DNA of 64,000 nt from Salarias fasciatus (lineage: Eukaryota > Chordata > Actinopteri > Blenniiformes > Blenniidae), in the NCBI RefSeq assembly GCF_902148845.1, contig NC_043760.1:22969743-23033742 (forward strand), given 5' to 3'. Positions 22,728 through 38,400 of the stretch are shown here, piece after piece; position 1 is the stretch's first letter, and the number at the start of each line of letters is the position of its first letter. Below the pieces are notes generated by a model that did not search any database, was not told the DNA's origin, and worked only from the letters and a program-made list of their open reading frames with translations. Made by a program: the position numbers and the translations under genes.

Positions 22728-23171
22728 AAATTGTCAACCAAATCGAGACCTCCATGACAATGAACAGGTCTTCACTTTGTTTAATTTGATCAGATAATGG
22801 ATGGACAGATGCTGTGGCTTCATCCTAGTAGAATGGTACAAATACAATCACATGGCCACCCTCCTTGGCTCAATGTGACACTAAGTGTCTGTTATTGAGC
22901 TTGTGGCCTTGATCAGAGCATTCAATATTTATGAAAATGTAACTTAAATTGGCTACAATTTACACAAATAGTGATACTTCAGCTGGTATTAATCTTTCTC
23001 TTGATAATGCCACATGAATCGTCTGTTTCAAATTCAACTTTATTAGAACTATTTATCAGTAGTACTTTTTGGTTTATTCAGTGAACTAAATAGGCCGGCA
23101 TCTACGTTTGCATCAGTGTGTCATCTGCTATATGTATGTATTTTTGTGTGTTTTACAGTTTGCCAGCAACC

Positions 23172-26100
23172 ATGGCAGCAGATCAAGGCGAAATGTCTCC
23201 AATTGAGATGAAAGTGACACGACAAATTGAGGTATTGCAGATAAACGTGCTTTAAACGTACTTGAAGAGAAGTTAAGTCCAGTTTTAACAAGTATTTCAT
23301 TTTGTTTCCACCTAGTACTACTTTGGGGATCACAATCTTCCACGGGACAAGTTTCTCAAAGAACAGCTGCAACTGGAAGATGGCTGGGTGCCTCTGGAGA
23401 CGATGCTGAAGTTCAACAGGTTTGTTTTTTTGTATTTTTCAGTCTTAATTCATATCCTCTGTTCAACATCAACATATTGGTGAGCTGGATGAGTTGAATT
23501 ATTGGATTCAAATTTGTCTTCACATAGTTTAATTTTTATTTTCCCTGCCTTTTCCAATAAAGTATGTTCGGGGGTAAATATATCAATTGGCCATCTGATT
23601 GTATATTGCCAATGAATGGAATGATATTAGGCATCTCTGAGGCAGCCTGTAATATGATGGAGGACCTCATGGGTTTCCTTTGTGTATGACAAACTCGCTG
23701 ATATGTGAACAACCTCCTCTAAACAAATTAAAACTGCAGGGGAACAGGAGTTGACTAAAGCTAAACTGAAGCGTATCTACCTAGATATCAATCCTGGCTG
23801 TGACAGGGTTGATATCAAGTATTGATGAAGCAAGTTGACAGTTGTTTCGAAGTCTTTACCTGCTGCTTGAGTGCAGAATGTTTTTGCTCAGTTCACATTT
23901 GTGAATACAAATGCAATCACAACATGTATTATAAAAAGCAGGATTGCACATTCATTACCTCAGCATCCTCTACTCTAGTTGCATCTTTTAGCACCCCCTA
24001 GAGGCGGAGGATCTCGGTACATACAAAGTAGAGGCTCTTCAAACTAAGTCTGGAGTCCAACACCGTGAGCGTCAGTCTTCAACTCTGCTGCAATAGTTCA
24101 ATTTTATTTCTAAAGTGCCAAAAGTAACACAGTCACCTCACAGCGCGTCTACGGAGGAAAAGTCAACAATTCCACACGAGGCGTGGAGGTTAGGAGATGG
24201 AAAGAGAGGAAAAGAAATGTCTGGTTGGTTTTGTCCTTTCCTCAGGTGTCTGTAAAATCTGAAATTGGTCTGTGTAATTATTAAAGGGCCTTTAGACATT
24301 TGCAATGTAAAGTTTGTGGATCATTTTTAATATTTAATTTATTCTGATTTAGCAGAGAAACTGAAAATAACAGATCGTCAGTGATGACTAACTGAATTTA
24401 TGAATCATAAACAAGGAGGTCACATCCTTCCACTGCTGGGAGAAGTGAGAAGAGACGAAGCTCACAACAAATCTTAGAGAACACAGTTTCGTCTCTGGAT
24501 TTTCGTCCAGTCCAGAGTGCGCTCGGCCTCTGCCCTTAATCAACCCAGATTGACCCTGCAACCTGAAGTTGGGCAGAAAGGTTGATGGCACTAAATAAGT
24601 TTTTTTTTTTTTTTTTTCCAAACATTCTTTGTCTCCATATTGAAGCATTTTGTTTTCTTTGCAGATTAAAGTCTCTCACCTCAGATATCAGCGTCATCGT
24701 CGCAGCTCTACAGAAATCAAAGACGGGCCTGTTGGAAATTAATGATGACAAGACTAAAATCAGGAGGTCTCCAGACAAACCCCTGCCTGAGATCAATGAT
24801 GAATACAAAGATGCCCTGAAACAGAAGTCTGTCTACATCGTAAGTTTCCAGTACTCTGTGCTCAATTTGATTTTTTTTAATGAAATTATACAAGCAGTGT
24901 GTTGCACTTGTATTTGAAATGTCATTTTTTTGTTTCATTCTGCTGATTATTTTAGATTTTTTACTGGTATCGTTTATGTATGATTGTATTGCCACATTCC
25001 GAATAATAGAAATCCTGTTATCTTGCATTTAGTCACGGCGCTGCTCTCATTAATTTAAAATTGCCTCGACAAAAATGTAAAATGTACACTACATAATCAA
25101 ACTTGTCTTTGTTTTAAAACACTGAAGGTTTTTTATAACCTGATGGCGTGTTTTGTGCCTTCCAGAAAGGTTTCCCTCTTGACACAACCCTCGATGAGAT
25201 TCAGGAGTGGCTGAGCGGGAAAGGATCCATCGAAAACGTTCAGATGAGGAGAAATCTGGAAAGACAGTTCAAGGTTAAAGGAAAAAAAAAACTCATAAAT
25301 CATTACTTGGATCTATTATTTATCTTTGATGTGATCATAACTGAAATGTCGTCGTCTCTCCAGGGATCGGTATTCATCTGTTTCGACACAGAAGAGTCTT
25401 CAAAGGAATTCCTACAGCGTTCGGACATCAAGTCGTTCAAAGACAACGAGATGCTCGTGTTGTCCAGGTCAGTCCGCTGCTGCCTTGCTAAGTTAATGGC
25501 AAATCCTGTTAGTGTGTGGAGCTAAGAGAGGAGCCGATCAACTCCCCCGAGGAGCTGAAGCTGTGATGCCAATATGAATGAATGAACAGAGGGAATGAGC
25601 CACCTGCTAATTATTAACAGTGGAGATGAACGTAAACTCAGGAATGAAGGGAAACCAAAGTCACATTTGACTACGTGACATTTGGAAGACTAAGAGCCGA
25701 TTCTCTGATGAAGAATCTTCTACTGTGTGTTCTGCTCTGTAGTGACTCCACACACTAGAAGATCAGAAGAGGCAGATCTTGTGCGATCTGTCTTCTGTTG
25801 TCTTCGAGTGTGTGGTCTCTGAATCGGAGAAGAATCCTGTACTGTGCACCAGGCTTTAGGTGTTAAAATAGCATTGAAATTTTCATCCAGAAAAACATAT
25901 ATTCTAAATGGTTCCCAGGTTGAGTAATCAAGTGAACTGTCTCTGTACTCACCGGTCCTTCTGTGAACATTTTCCAGGGAAGACTACCACGCCAAGAAAG
26001 CAGAGGAGAGAAGAAACATGAAAGCAGAAACAAAAGCCAAATCTAAACAGTGAGTAAATAATAAAAAAAAAAGCTGCAGCATTTTATCTCATGGCAATAG

Positions 26101-27157
26101 TTGTGTATTAACATTTCTCCCCCTTATCAAAAACTGTTCTTTAGGAACAAGGAACAACAACAGAAAGATGCAGAGGAGAAAGAAATTGTAAGATCAGCCA
26201 AGTTCACCAGCACCTTTTTACTGAAACAGCCAAATTAAACAAGCTTTAATGACCTTTGCCTGGTGTTGCAGGGCCTGCTGCTCACCGAACAGACCGGCCG
26301 TCTGCTGAAGTTTTCTGGAGAACTCAACAATGTTTCCAGGGAAGACTTCCACACTTTGTTCTCTGGACATGGAAAGATCAAGTGGGTCGACTTTACAAGA
26401 GGAGCCAAAGAGGTAAAATATATTTATAAAATCTGGGACGTTAAAATGGTGACAGTCTGTTTAACTGGTGGATTTTTTTTTTTTTCCCCCACTTCCAACA
26501 AGGGCACCCTTTTATTTGATGGAAATGCAAAGGAAGCGTTTGAGAAGGCCAAAGAGGCCAAAGGGGAAGACCTGAAAATCAAGGAGAACAGTGTGACATG
26601 GCAGCTGATCGAAGGCGAGGAGGAGAAAGAAGTGCTGAAGAAGATCGTTGAAGCCCAGCAGGAGTCTATGAACAGGTCCAAAGGCAGAGGTACGAACAAA
26701 CAAAAAAAAATGTTTACAAGAACAGTTCTGTCGTGAGTAAAAGAGGATTAAATAAACCTTTAATCCCTGAGGGAAGTTCTTTTACATTGTTGCTCCACAC
26801 AGAATAGAGGATAAATAAGTAAAATGTTGCCCAAAAATACTCGGAGCTTCCTCCATAAAACAAAACATTTCTGACATGAAGGTGGACGAGGACGATCAGG
26901 CGGCAGAGGACGAGGAGGCCGACGGGGAAGAGGCGGCAGAGATCAAGGCAGAACTCAGTACCAAGGGAAGAAGACTAAATTTGACAGTGACGATGAGGAT
27001 GGTAAGCTAAGTCCAGGTTTTCTCCTAATCTTGTTAAACCAGCATGTCTCTGACGCTGCTCTGTGATCGTCCTCCAGCTCCTGCAGCCCCGAAGAGAGAA
27101 CTGGAAGATGCCGATGGCCCCGCAGCAAAGGTTCCCAAAACTGAGAACGGTTCTTAA
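23172..27157 (+). CDS. ssb: SSB / La autoantigen homologue, RNA-binding protein, complete
   Basis: Eleven coding exons: 23172-23231, 23316-23419, 24665-24839, 25166-25273, 25364-25467, 25978-26049, 26145-26187, 26272-26412, 26503-26689, 26882-27001, 27078-27157; 1194 nt, 397 residues (human 408). La binds the UUU-OH 3' ends of new RNA polymerase III transcripts, protecting pre-tRNAs and other small RNAs in the nucleus. La motif at residues 10-95 ([30 protein letters not shown]). RRM1 at about 105-190 ([27 protein letters not shown]). RRM2 at about 225-330 ([24 protein letters not shown]). The tail has an Arg/Gly-rich box at about residues 330-355, then [11 protein letters not shown] and an acidic/basic end closing PKTENGS. 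The start has A at -3. Introns are GT-AG. The gene converges on METTL5. Confidence 0.96.
25684..25860. mobile_element. Degenerate foldback (MITE-like) element in SSB intron 6
   Basis: The sequence CCACACACTAGAAGATCAGA at 25748 pairs with the reverse complement of a stretch ending TTCGAGTGTGTGG at 25815. This gives a hairpin stem of about 31 bp with several mismatches around a 6-nt loop near GATC-TTGTGC-GATC. Outside this the CCGATTC/GAATCGG ends (25697 and 25820) also match in inverted order. No coding capacity. Structure suggests an old non-autonomous DNA transposon; no clean target-site duplication was seen. Confidence 0.4.
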
Positions 27158-27259
27158 TCATGAAATCCCAGCCTGAATTTTTCTTTTTGTAAAAAAAAAA
27201 CATTTATTACAAACGGCAAAGAAGCAGAGGGGCAAGTTTGATCCATTCCAGATTGTACT

Positions 27260-30070
<2,811 letters not shown>

Positions 30071-32084
30071 CCCCTCTATTATTTGTGTATCATTCAATCA
30101 AAGTCGCGTTTTATAAACTAACAATAATGTCATAATATATTTATTTGTATAAGGAATATAGTTTACCATGTGAACTGACCACATGTCAGGAAAGAATTGT
30201 GAAAAAGAAAATAACTGAAGCGAATCCAATAATATGAACTTAGCAGAAATACTGTGAATGAAGTTAAGAGAAATTAATGACATGTTAAATAAAAACTAGC
30301 ACAGACTGACAGTTTTAAGTAAAATAAAAAAATAACATAGGCCACTGAAGATTATTTGAATTAAGGTTAAATTGCAAACACATAGTTTCAGTTGGAGCAG
30401 ACTTCATGAATGTGACACCTTGTTTAGCAGAGAGGGGGCTGAATGTAGTGATGAGGAAATAAGGTGTGCTTTATTGGGTCTTTTGTTGGGAAGTTGCTTT
30501 GATGGAACTGTAAAGAGAACTATATGGAGACAACCACTTGGAGTGATGAGGAACCTAGAGGACATCCTGCTGATTGACCCAAGTGATAATAAGAGGAGTG
30601 AGTGACATCTAGGACGGTGGCATCATGGAAGCTGGTGTGAGGATGAAGAGAGGCTGGTTTTAGGATGGACTGAAGGAGCACGCTCAGTCTCAGATGGGAA
30701 ACGCCAACAGACCTGGCTGGAGACAAGAGGAGCAAGAGAGGAGAAAGACTCAGGACTTTGGTGAAACCATTTCACCTGTTGCTGTTGTTTCATGGCTGAT
30801 TAAATGTAATGCTGAACGTTGATCTGTTATCTATTACTCCCACCATTAAGAATGATGGAAGGAAATTCAAAATAAGGAAAGAGAAGACTTACAATACCAT
30901 TCTAACATCAGAGGAACACAAATCTGACCTAAAAACAAAATCAACCATCAGACCACAATAAGGTATAAAAGATATAAATCAGTTATAAAGTTTAAATAAC
31001 AAAATAGTCAATATTGAGGGTGAGATGAAAAAATACTTTTGAATTAATAAATAGTAATAAGTTACAAATTGACACATGGCAGCAGCTGCTGCTGATGGTA
31101 GTGGGAATAAGAATGAGATTAACAGGGATATATGAATTTTTATTTCTTTAAAAAACATATTTACAACCATCCACAATTGCACATATTTGTTATGTGTGCA
31201 TATCCACTCATTCAAATCAATATAATTTAACAATATAATTAAACCTGTACATGCCTGAAAGAGTTAACTAAAAATGCCATGAATGGGTGTGTTCATGTCA
31301 CACCTGTTCATGGGATGAACATGAATGGAATGGAGTCTAGTAAATCACCTAAGAACAAATCACTTATAAAGTATTTATAAAACATTCAGGCGTAGCTTTT
31401 AATAGTGTAATGATGAAACACTTCATCATACTTTGGTATTTAAATAATTTCTCAGTTGTTGTTTTTTCTTCAAAACTACTTTTGTTTTTATATTTGATTT
31501 TAATTTTTTGTGTCTTACTTTTTCTTTAAATAATTGTTTTCCATGACTGAAATTTGTTTTGGCATATCAATGTTTACCTCATTATCTCCTCTAGACTGGC
31601 ATTGACTGGTTTTCATAACACACTGTCTTGTTATTTAAATATTTCATTTTGTTAAACTGTCTCCTTCTACTCTTTATCACAACCCCAATGATGACACAAC
31701 ACTTCAAATGCAATGAAATAGAAATAAAAGAGGTAAACTGAATAAAATGGAGAAACACAAAATTGTGAGGTTATATATTACTCATTACAAAATAACCAGA
31801 GTGACACAAATAGAACCACTAACTACAGCAAAGACTCACGATAAAGTGATATATAACATAACAAAGTTTGAAAAACAATATCAAAACATTGCATAATTGT
31901 AGCTGCAATTTACCACAATGCCCTAATAATTTCTATATATCTACATGACACGGAGTTTATGTGCAACAGAAGATAAAAGTATGTAATAAAATAAAGTGAA
32001 TTAAATCAGTGATGTTTTTCTGTAACAATCTGGTCCAAAACTAATAAAAGGAGAGAGAGTTTTTGTTAAAGAGCTGTGTGTCTG
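30071..32084. other. AT-rich intergenic region between METTL5 and UBR3
   Basis: Both neighbours start at the far edges (divergent). I found no convincing exon. 30366-30780 is less AT-rich and contains a 77-codon open frame, but it has no splice partner and no recognised match. The rest is AT-rich simple sequence. Confidence 0.4.
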
Positions 32085-32478
32085 AATCAGTCTGGAATTG
32101 TTACATATGTGTGTGATCGTATCTCGGCTCTGTGTTCGGGGCTGATATCGCTTGATGTCGCAGCTCTCGGGGGTCTGGAGGCGGGACTGTCCCGCACGAG
32201 CCGCCAGTTGCCGTAGAAACCTGAAACAACACAGGACGCGGATGACTGTGCTGAACGGAGCAGGCTCAACAGCCGGGCTCTAGATTTACCTCCGGCCTGA
32301 CGGCAACCCAGCGGTTAAAAGTGGAGCTTTCTTCTTTCTTCCCAAGAAGAAAGAGCGACAATCACTTTAACGAGAAATTTGCTAGCCAACAGCGACGTAA
32401 CGATCCGTATCGCGAGAAAAGCCGAGAACATGGAAACAAGACAACAAAAATAAATTTGTGGACGACAAGCCAGAGAGC
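32085..32478 (+). promoter_or_regulatory. UBR3 CpG-rich promoter and 5' UTR
   Basis: CpG density rises abruptly at about 32110 (GTATCTCGGCTCTG, GATATCGCTTGATGTCGC, GCGGGACTGTCCCGCACG) and stays high through exon 1 to about 33060. Just after the exon 1 donor lies a GCTAAGCTGGCTAAGCTAGC repeat, also typical of fish gene starts. Confidence 0.5.
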
Positions 32479-35400
32479 ATGATGGCGGCGTCGCTGCTGC
32501 GCCGGGACAAGAAAGCCACTGCCGCCCACTTGAAGGCAGACTTGACCCGGACTGACAATAGCTCCGGGCTGCGGCAGCTCCAGGAGCTGCTCGACGCGGT
32601 GCTCGATCCCGAAAAGCCAGCGGGGGACACTGAGGCGCTGGACTGGTGTAAATGTCTGATTGCAGGAGGCGAAGGTTTCGAGGAGTTCTGCAAAACAGTC
32701 CGGTCCTATGACAACGCCACTCTGTGCGGCTTGGTGTGGACGGCGAATTTCGTGGCGTACCGATGCCGGACCTGTGGCATCTCGCCGTGCATGTCGCTGT
32801 GCGCGGAGTGCTTCAATAACGGGGACCACACGGGCCACGATTTCAACATGTTCCGGAGCCAGGCTGGCGGGGCCTGTGACTGTGGAGACAGTAATGTCAT
32901 GCGAGAGAGTGGGTAAGTCCGAGCTAGCTGCCTGCGAGGCTAAGCTGGCTAAGCTAGCTGACGGGTTAGCGGGGATCGGATCGCCGTGACAGCTCCGGCG
33001 GTGGAACCGGCGGCCCGGGTCTGTAACACGGTCACGTCTGTGTTGCCTGGCCGGTTCGGTTCAGCGTTGTCATCAGACAAAGCAGCACTTTTGAGTGTTA
33101 TTTCGCTCCTGTCGTGGAAACCTTTGACTTTGCAACTCTGTCAAGGGTTACGACTACAGAGTAACCATCCTCATCTAGATATATGGAGAATATACATTCC
33201 GATTTATTCGTGTGCTTGATACCTTTAAAGTTTAAAGGTAATCATTTCTTTGTCCTGTAATAAAAAAAAAATGACAGCCTCTGTGCTGTATTTATCCTCA
33301 TCATTGCATCTTGTTTGTACTGAATCCGTGTAATACACACATGGACGTGATGAGAAAGGACCCTTCATTTACTTCCAGTGTGTGTATAGATCATAACAAA
33401 CACACATCAAAGGTTAAAGCTGTAAAAACACGACCGTGTCAAATATAGTTATGCTGCTCATATTTGATTACTTAAAATTGTAATATGAGATTGTATGATT
33501 ATCACGAGATGCTTTAAAAGTTGTTTATTTGTTTTGAGTAATTCTCTCCTCATAAACAGTCATGGGCAAACAGGGTGAAGCAATATGGGCAAGGCAAGTA
33601 AGAGAGCGCTTTATGACTTGTAGCAAGTACAGAGGTCAAGTCACTGAAAGGGAAACAAGTCACAACCTCAGCTTGACCCAGTTCAGTGACGTGCCTGTAA
33701 ATAACCAAAAGAATAAGTGAAACCTAAAACTAAAATTTGATCCCCCTATTTTCAATCACATGGTAAATTTGCTGAAGTCACAATCATTCTCCTTTCAGCA
33801 TCTTTGTGAGGATAACACCTTTTTCCTCCTCCCCAATAGGTTTTGCAGACGGCATCGGTTGAGAACTGGAGAAAATGTACCGTCAATACCTCGAGACCTT
33901 CTCTTGATGTCTGAGATGGTTCTTCCTCGCTTCATCCTGTATATCATACAGTATCTTAGAGACGGATATGTTGAACCAGGTAAAGGAAGAAGGAAACATT
34001 AAAGAACATAATATACTTGTTCCCACTAGACAAATCCATCAGTTCATCTTCTACACTGCTGGAGCTCATCCCAGCTCGCTTTGAAGACACTTCATACCCT
34101 GGACAGATCACCAAGTCATCACAGGGTCTAAATTAATCCAAGCAATGCCAATTACCTTAAAGTTTTCTCAGTTTTTTTAGTAACCCACCTGTCTAAAAGA
34201 TTCTACATGTTTTCATTCACTCTGATTTTCAGTATTTCATTCACATTTGCAGGCCAGATATGGGTGTTATATAAAACGTGTCCATTTGAAATAATAAATA
34301 GGGCCCCTTGGGTTTTATCTCTTATCTCACTTTGCCAGACACCTCAACGGAGAGAGACCTTCAGAAAGTTCTCCAGCAGCTGGAGCCTCAGATCTCCTTC
34401 CTGGAAGAACTTACGAAAATGGGCGGAGCCATGAGGACTGTACTGACAAAGATCTTGACCAATCAGCAAACATTCACTGAGTTGAGCATGGGTAAATATC
34501 AACACGTGGCCTTCCAAAATATGTGTTCGAAATGAGTTTTTCCCCAAAATTTCAAGGTCTGATCATTTTGTCACAGTTTACTTTTGTATTTATTGGGTAA
34601 AACCTCACGTTTTCTTTAAGAAAAATAATGTATTGGTGCCATTTAGGTCTGTGTCAGCAGACCCAAATGTTCATGTTTTAGCACTTAAAAAAAAAAGGTA
34701 AATATTTCCTTTTTGCTGTTGAGATTTTTGTTTCGCTTTACCATTTCAGGCCAAGAAGGTAATTTGTATGCGAAAAAGAACTATGACAAGTATTTGTCAG
34801 CGCTGAAGAACTCGTTTCTGGTGTCTGTGGAGGAGAAAGCTCAAAGCGCCACGGCCGACGTCCCTGTTGGCGCTGAGGGAGGTGCAGGAGCAATGGCCCT
34901 GCTGGGTGAGAACATCAGTACTTCATTTCTCTTAAGTGTCAAATTTCTTATTTCTTCTAGAAATCTTTTAAAGAAACATGCAGATTATTTTTTTCAGTTG
35001 CAGACGCTTCAGCACTTGCAGCTAACCTCCATATTGTCATCTTACTCCACCACTGTGGCAACAATTTTCTGTTCTGTTCCAGCCTCTTCCTCAGTTTGAT
35101 TGGTGTAGCTGGCAGCTAATTGTGGCTAATTTTATTTCTTTTAGGAACTACTGGACCAGGGAGCCCAGATGAGTCTAATAAAGAGGTATTGGCCATTATT
35201 ACGCTTGGATAATCTGATTCCATTCCGTTTTGTTTTTGAATGGGATGTTTTGTAAAATGAAAAACAAAATCAATCCAAGCCTGATTAGGTTTTTTTTCTC
35301 TGTTGACTCATTAATATATAATGATGCTAAATGCCCTTCACAGATATCTTCAAGCTCAATTTATGGTCATGATTTGTTTGCTCTAATCAGATGTATAGTC

Positions 35401-38400
35401 ATTGTTAGACTGCAGTGTAGACTTGTAAGAATTTGTGATATTTTGTGTTTTTTGCAGGAGGATCAAGATGGAGGACAGTCAGTCGGTCAGAGGAAGAGGG
35501 TGAAGCTGAGCAGCAGTACCAGAGGTGAATTTATAAAGAAAAGAAAAATGAGCAAATTGGAACATCAGATTTGACCACATGCTCACTGACCGTGTTTCTG
35601 TCCTCAGACCCGCGCATTATTGAATCTCTGAAGCATAAATACTTCCTTGAAGAGTTGCTGTTTTGGACGATAAAATACGAGTTTCCTCAGAAGATGGTCA
35701 CCTTCCTGCTAAACATGTTGCCAGATCAAGATTACAAGGTATTTTCTCTCCCGTGTTGACGTGTGCTTGCTGAATGCCGGAGGCTTCCTCTTTTATTTGT
35801 CAGGCCTCTGACACCCCTTTTTAGAGACCGCACGACAAAAGTCCGCTCTAACCGTGCTGCGGACTTTCCCCCTTTTGTCTCCGGCAGATCACATTCACGA
35901 AAACTTTTGTTCAGCATTATGCCTTCATCATGAAAACGCTGATGAAAAGCCACGAGTCGGACACCATGTCCAACCGCATTGTACACATCAGCGTCCAGCT
36001 GTTCAGCAACGAGGAGCTGGCCCGGCACGTGACGGAGGAGTGCGGCCTGCTGGAGGTCATGGTCACGGTGCTGCTCTACATGATGGAGAGTTGCCTTATT
36101 AAAAGTGAACTGCAGGGTGAGTTTCCCCACCAGGAACAGAGATGGAGCTTCAATGCATCTGCACCAAATTCTATGCAGTCTTTTTTTAAATTTTTTATTC
36201 TATTTGGCAATATCAGTCCTGTTAATGTCAATTTGCTGGATTTATTTTTCCCTTTCTTGTTTCCTTCCCTCAGATGAGGAGAACAGTCGCCATGTGGTCG
36301 TGAACTGCAGTGAAGCTCTGTTGAAGAACAACACCTACTGGCCCCTGGTTAGCGATTTTATCAACATCCTCTCACACCAAAGTGTAGCCAAACGATTCCT
36401 GGAAGACAAATCATTGTTGATGCTGTGGATGAGCTTTGTGTCATTTTTTCAAGGTAAGTCTTTACTGTTTTATTGCAGTGTATTAAAACTTATCTTTTTT
36501 ATTTGCGGTTTTGGGATTTTTTTTTTTAATTCAGGAGAAACTTTTATTTTTGGTATATAAAGCAAAGCTTTAAAATTAAGGTAACACATAAAGTTTTCTT
36601 ATTGTTAAATATGGTTTTAGTTGATGCTGCAGAGGGAAAATGACTCTTATTTCCATAAAGGTTGCACATTCATGCTCTGTGAGCACAAGCAATGATTTCC
36701 CATATTATTTATGTGCTTGTTAGTTGTTCATTTCTTTCCTGTCTGCTGTGGTTTGACAATTATTAACCCACACAGCAGCCACAAGAGCTCCTCCTTTACT
36801 TCTCATTAAAACATAGACAGTAAACTGTGTTTTGGTTAGAGCCGATTTTATTTTTTGTTGAATAACTTGCATTCTATAGTCTCAGTCAGAGGTAAATCTC
36901 GCCTGTCCTCTAATGTAAATACCACCATTACTATTTGACTCTTTGTCGATGAATAAGATCCGTGGTTGGTGCTGCTCGTTTGCCGAGCTTAACTCCACCA
37001 CAGCCCTAAAAATAAACACTTACCCTTGTTTAGCGGGCTTGAGTATCCTCTTGCTGGCGCTTTGAGCAGAGTGTCGCTATTACGTTGTATACACATGTAT
37101 TGCACTGCTCTTGCTATAAACCAACAGGTTTAATGAATGTTTGCAGCACAGAGACCTTGTGCCGCTGTTTGCACATGCATCTATTTCCACATGTGCATGA
37201 AAAGGGTTGAACCTTTCATATTTTTGTTCCAAGTTTTAATTTGTGCAATCTTTAAAGTGCCTCCGTCTGCATGCTCTGACTGTCTGACTTTCCCGTCGCG
37301 TTAGGCATGAACCTGAATAAGCGGGAGCTGAACGAACATGTGGAATTTGAGTCTCAGACATACTATGCAGCCTTCGCAGCGGAACTTGAAGCCTGTGCCC
37401 AACCGATGTGGGGTCTCTTGACGCACTGCAAAGTCAAAGTGAGTCGCGTCGCCACACTTGCACTGCCCTCATTCAGAGCTCCTCTGTGCTTATTTTTTGA
37501 TAATAAGAAACTGTGAATTTCACAAGCTTTTCAAGCTCCGGTTGCTGTGAACAGCGTGTGATCCGATACATGTTTTAATAGGAAACCCAGGAGTACACTA
37601 AAACTGTGGTTCGCTACTGCTTGAAGACGTTGCAAATGTGGTTTGATACGATTTGCTTCATTGACGAGGTACGGTAAAACACAACGGCACACTGTTCTGT
37701 TTAGGATAAATCTTTCTCTCGTCGTCGCCCTCACTTACTGTGCGTCTCTCACAGCCTGCCCCAAATCAAGTGACGTTTCACCTGCCTCTGCACCGTTACT
37801 ATGCCATGTTCCTGAGTAAGGTATGGCAGCGGCTCTCGTCTGTCAGTCTGTAAGCTATACATGTGGGTTTTTATATGATGGTTTTATGTTTTTCTAAATC
37901 ACTAGGCTGTTAAATGTCAAGGTCTAGATCTGGACAGCCTCCTCCCTGACCAAGAGATGCTGATGAAGATCATGGTGCACCCACTCCAAATCCAGGTAAA
38001 CACGTGAAGATCTTAGATAGAGGTATGTATTTTCCCTCTGGACTCTAAGCAGTTGATTTGTTTTGTTACATGTCGCGCTGCGTCTGCAGGCGTGCCTGTC
38101 AGAGATCCACAGCAACATGTGGGTCAGAAATGGTCTCCAGATTAAAGGACAGGCGATGACCTATGTGCAGTCACACTTCTGCAACTCCATGATTGATCCA
38201 GACATCTACCTGCTGCAGGTAGGAAAATAAGTCATTTTCTCAAAGTATTACAGTTCAAAGGGTTTTTTTCCCCCCCTAATTTTTGAATTCCGTCATGTTA
38301 TTACAGGTTTGTGCATCAAGACTGGATCCCGACTACTTTATCTCGAGTGTTTTTGAGAGGTATGCTCGGATCACTGAAGGCGCAGTATACAAAGATTTCT

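Noticed and set aside
24095-24150. Possible reverse-orientation LINE/SINE tail (TTCAATTTTATTTCTAAAG)
   Set aside because: Too short and diverged to list as a separate feature.
30372-30605. 77-codon open frame upstream of UBR3
   Set aside because: No homology I recognise, no splice sites joining it to another exon; treated as chance.
32458-32478. GTG start upstream of UBR3
   Set aside because: The tandem ATG codons at 32479 and 32482 are normal starts, and the human protein begins at the equivalent place.
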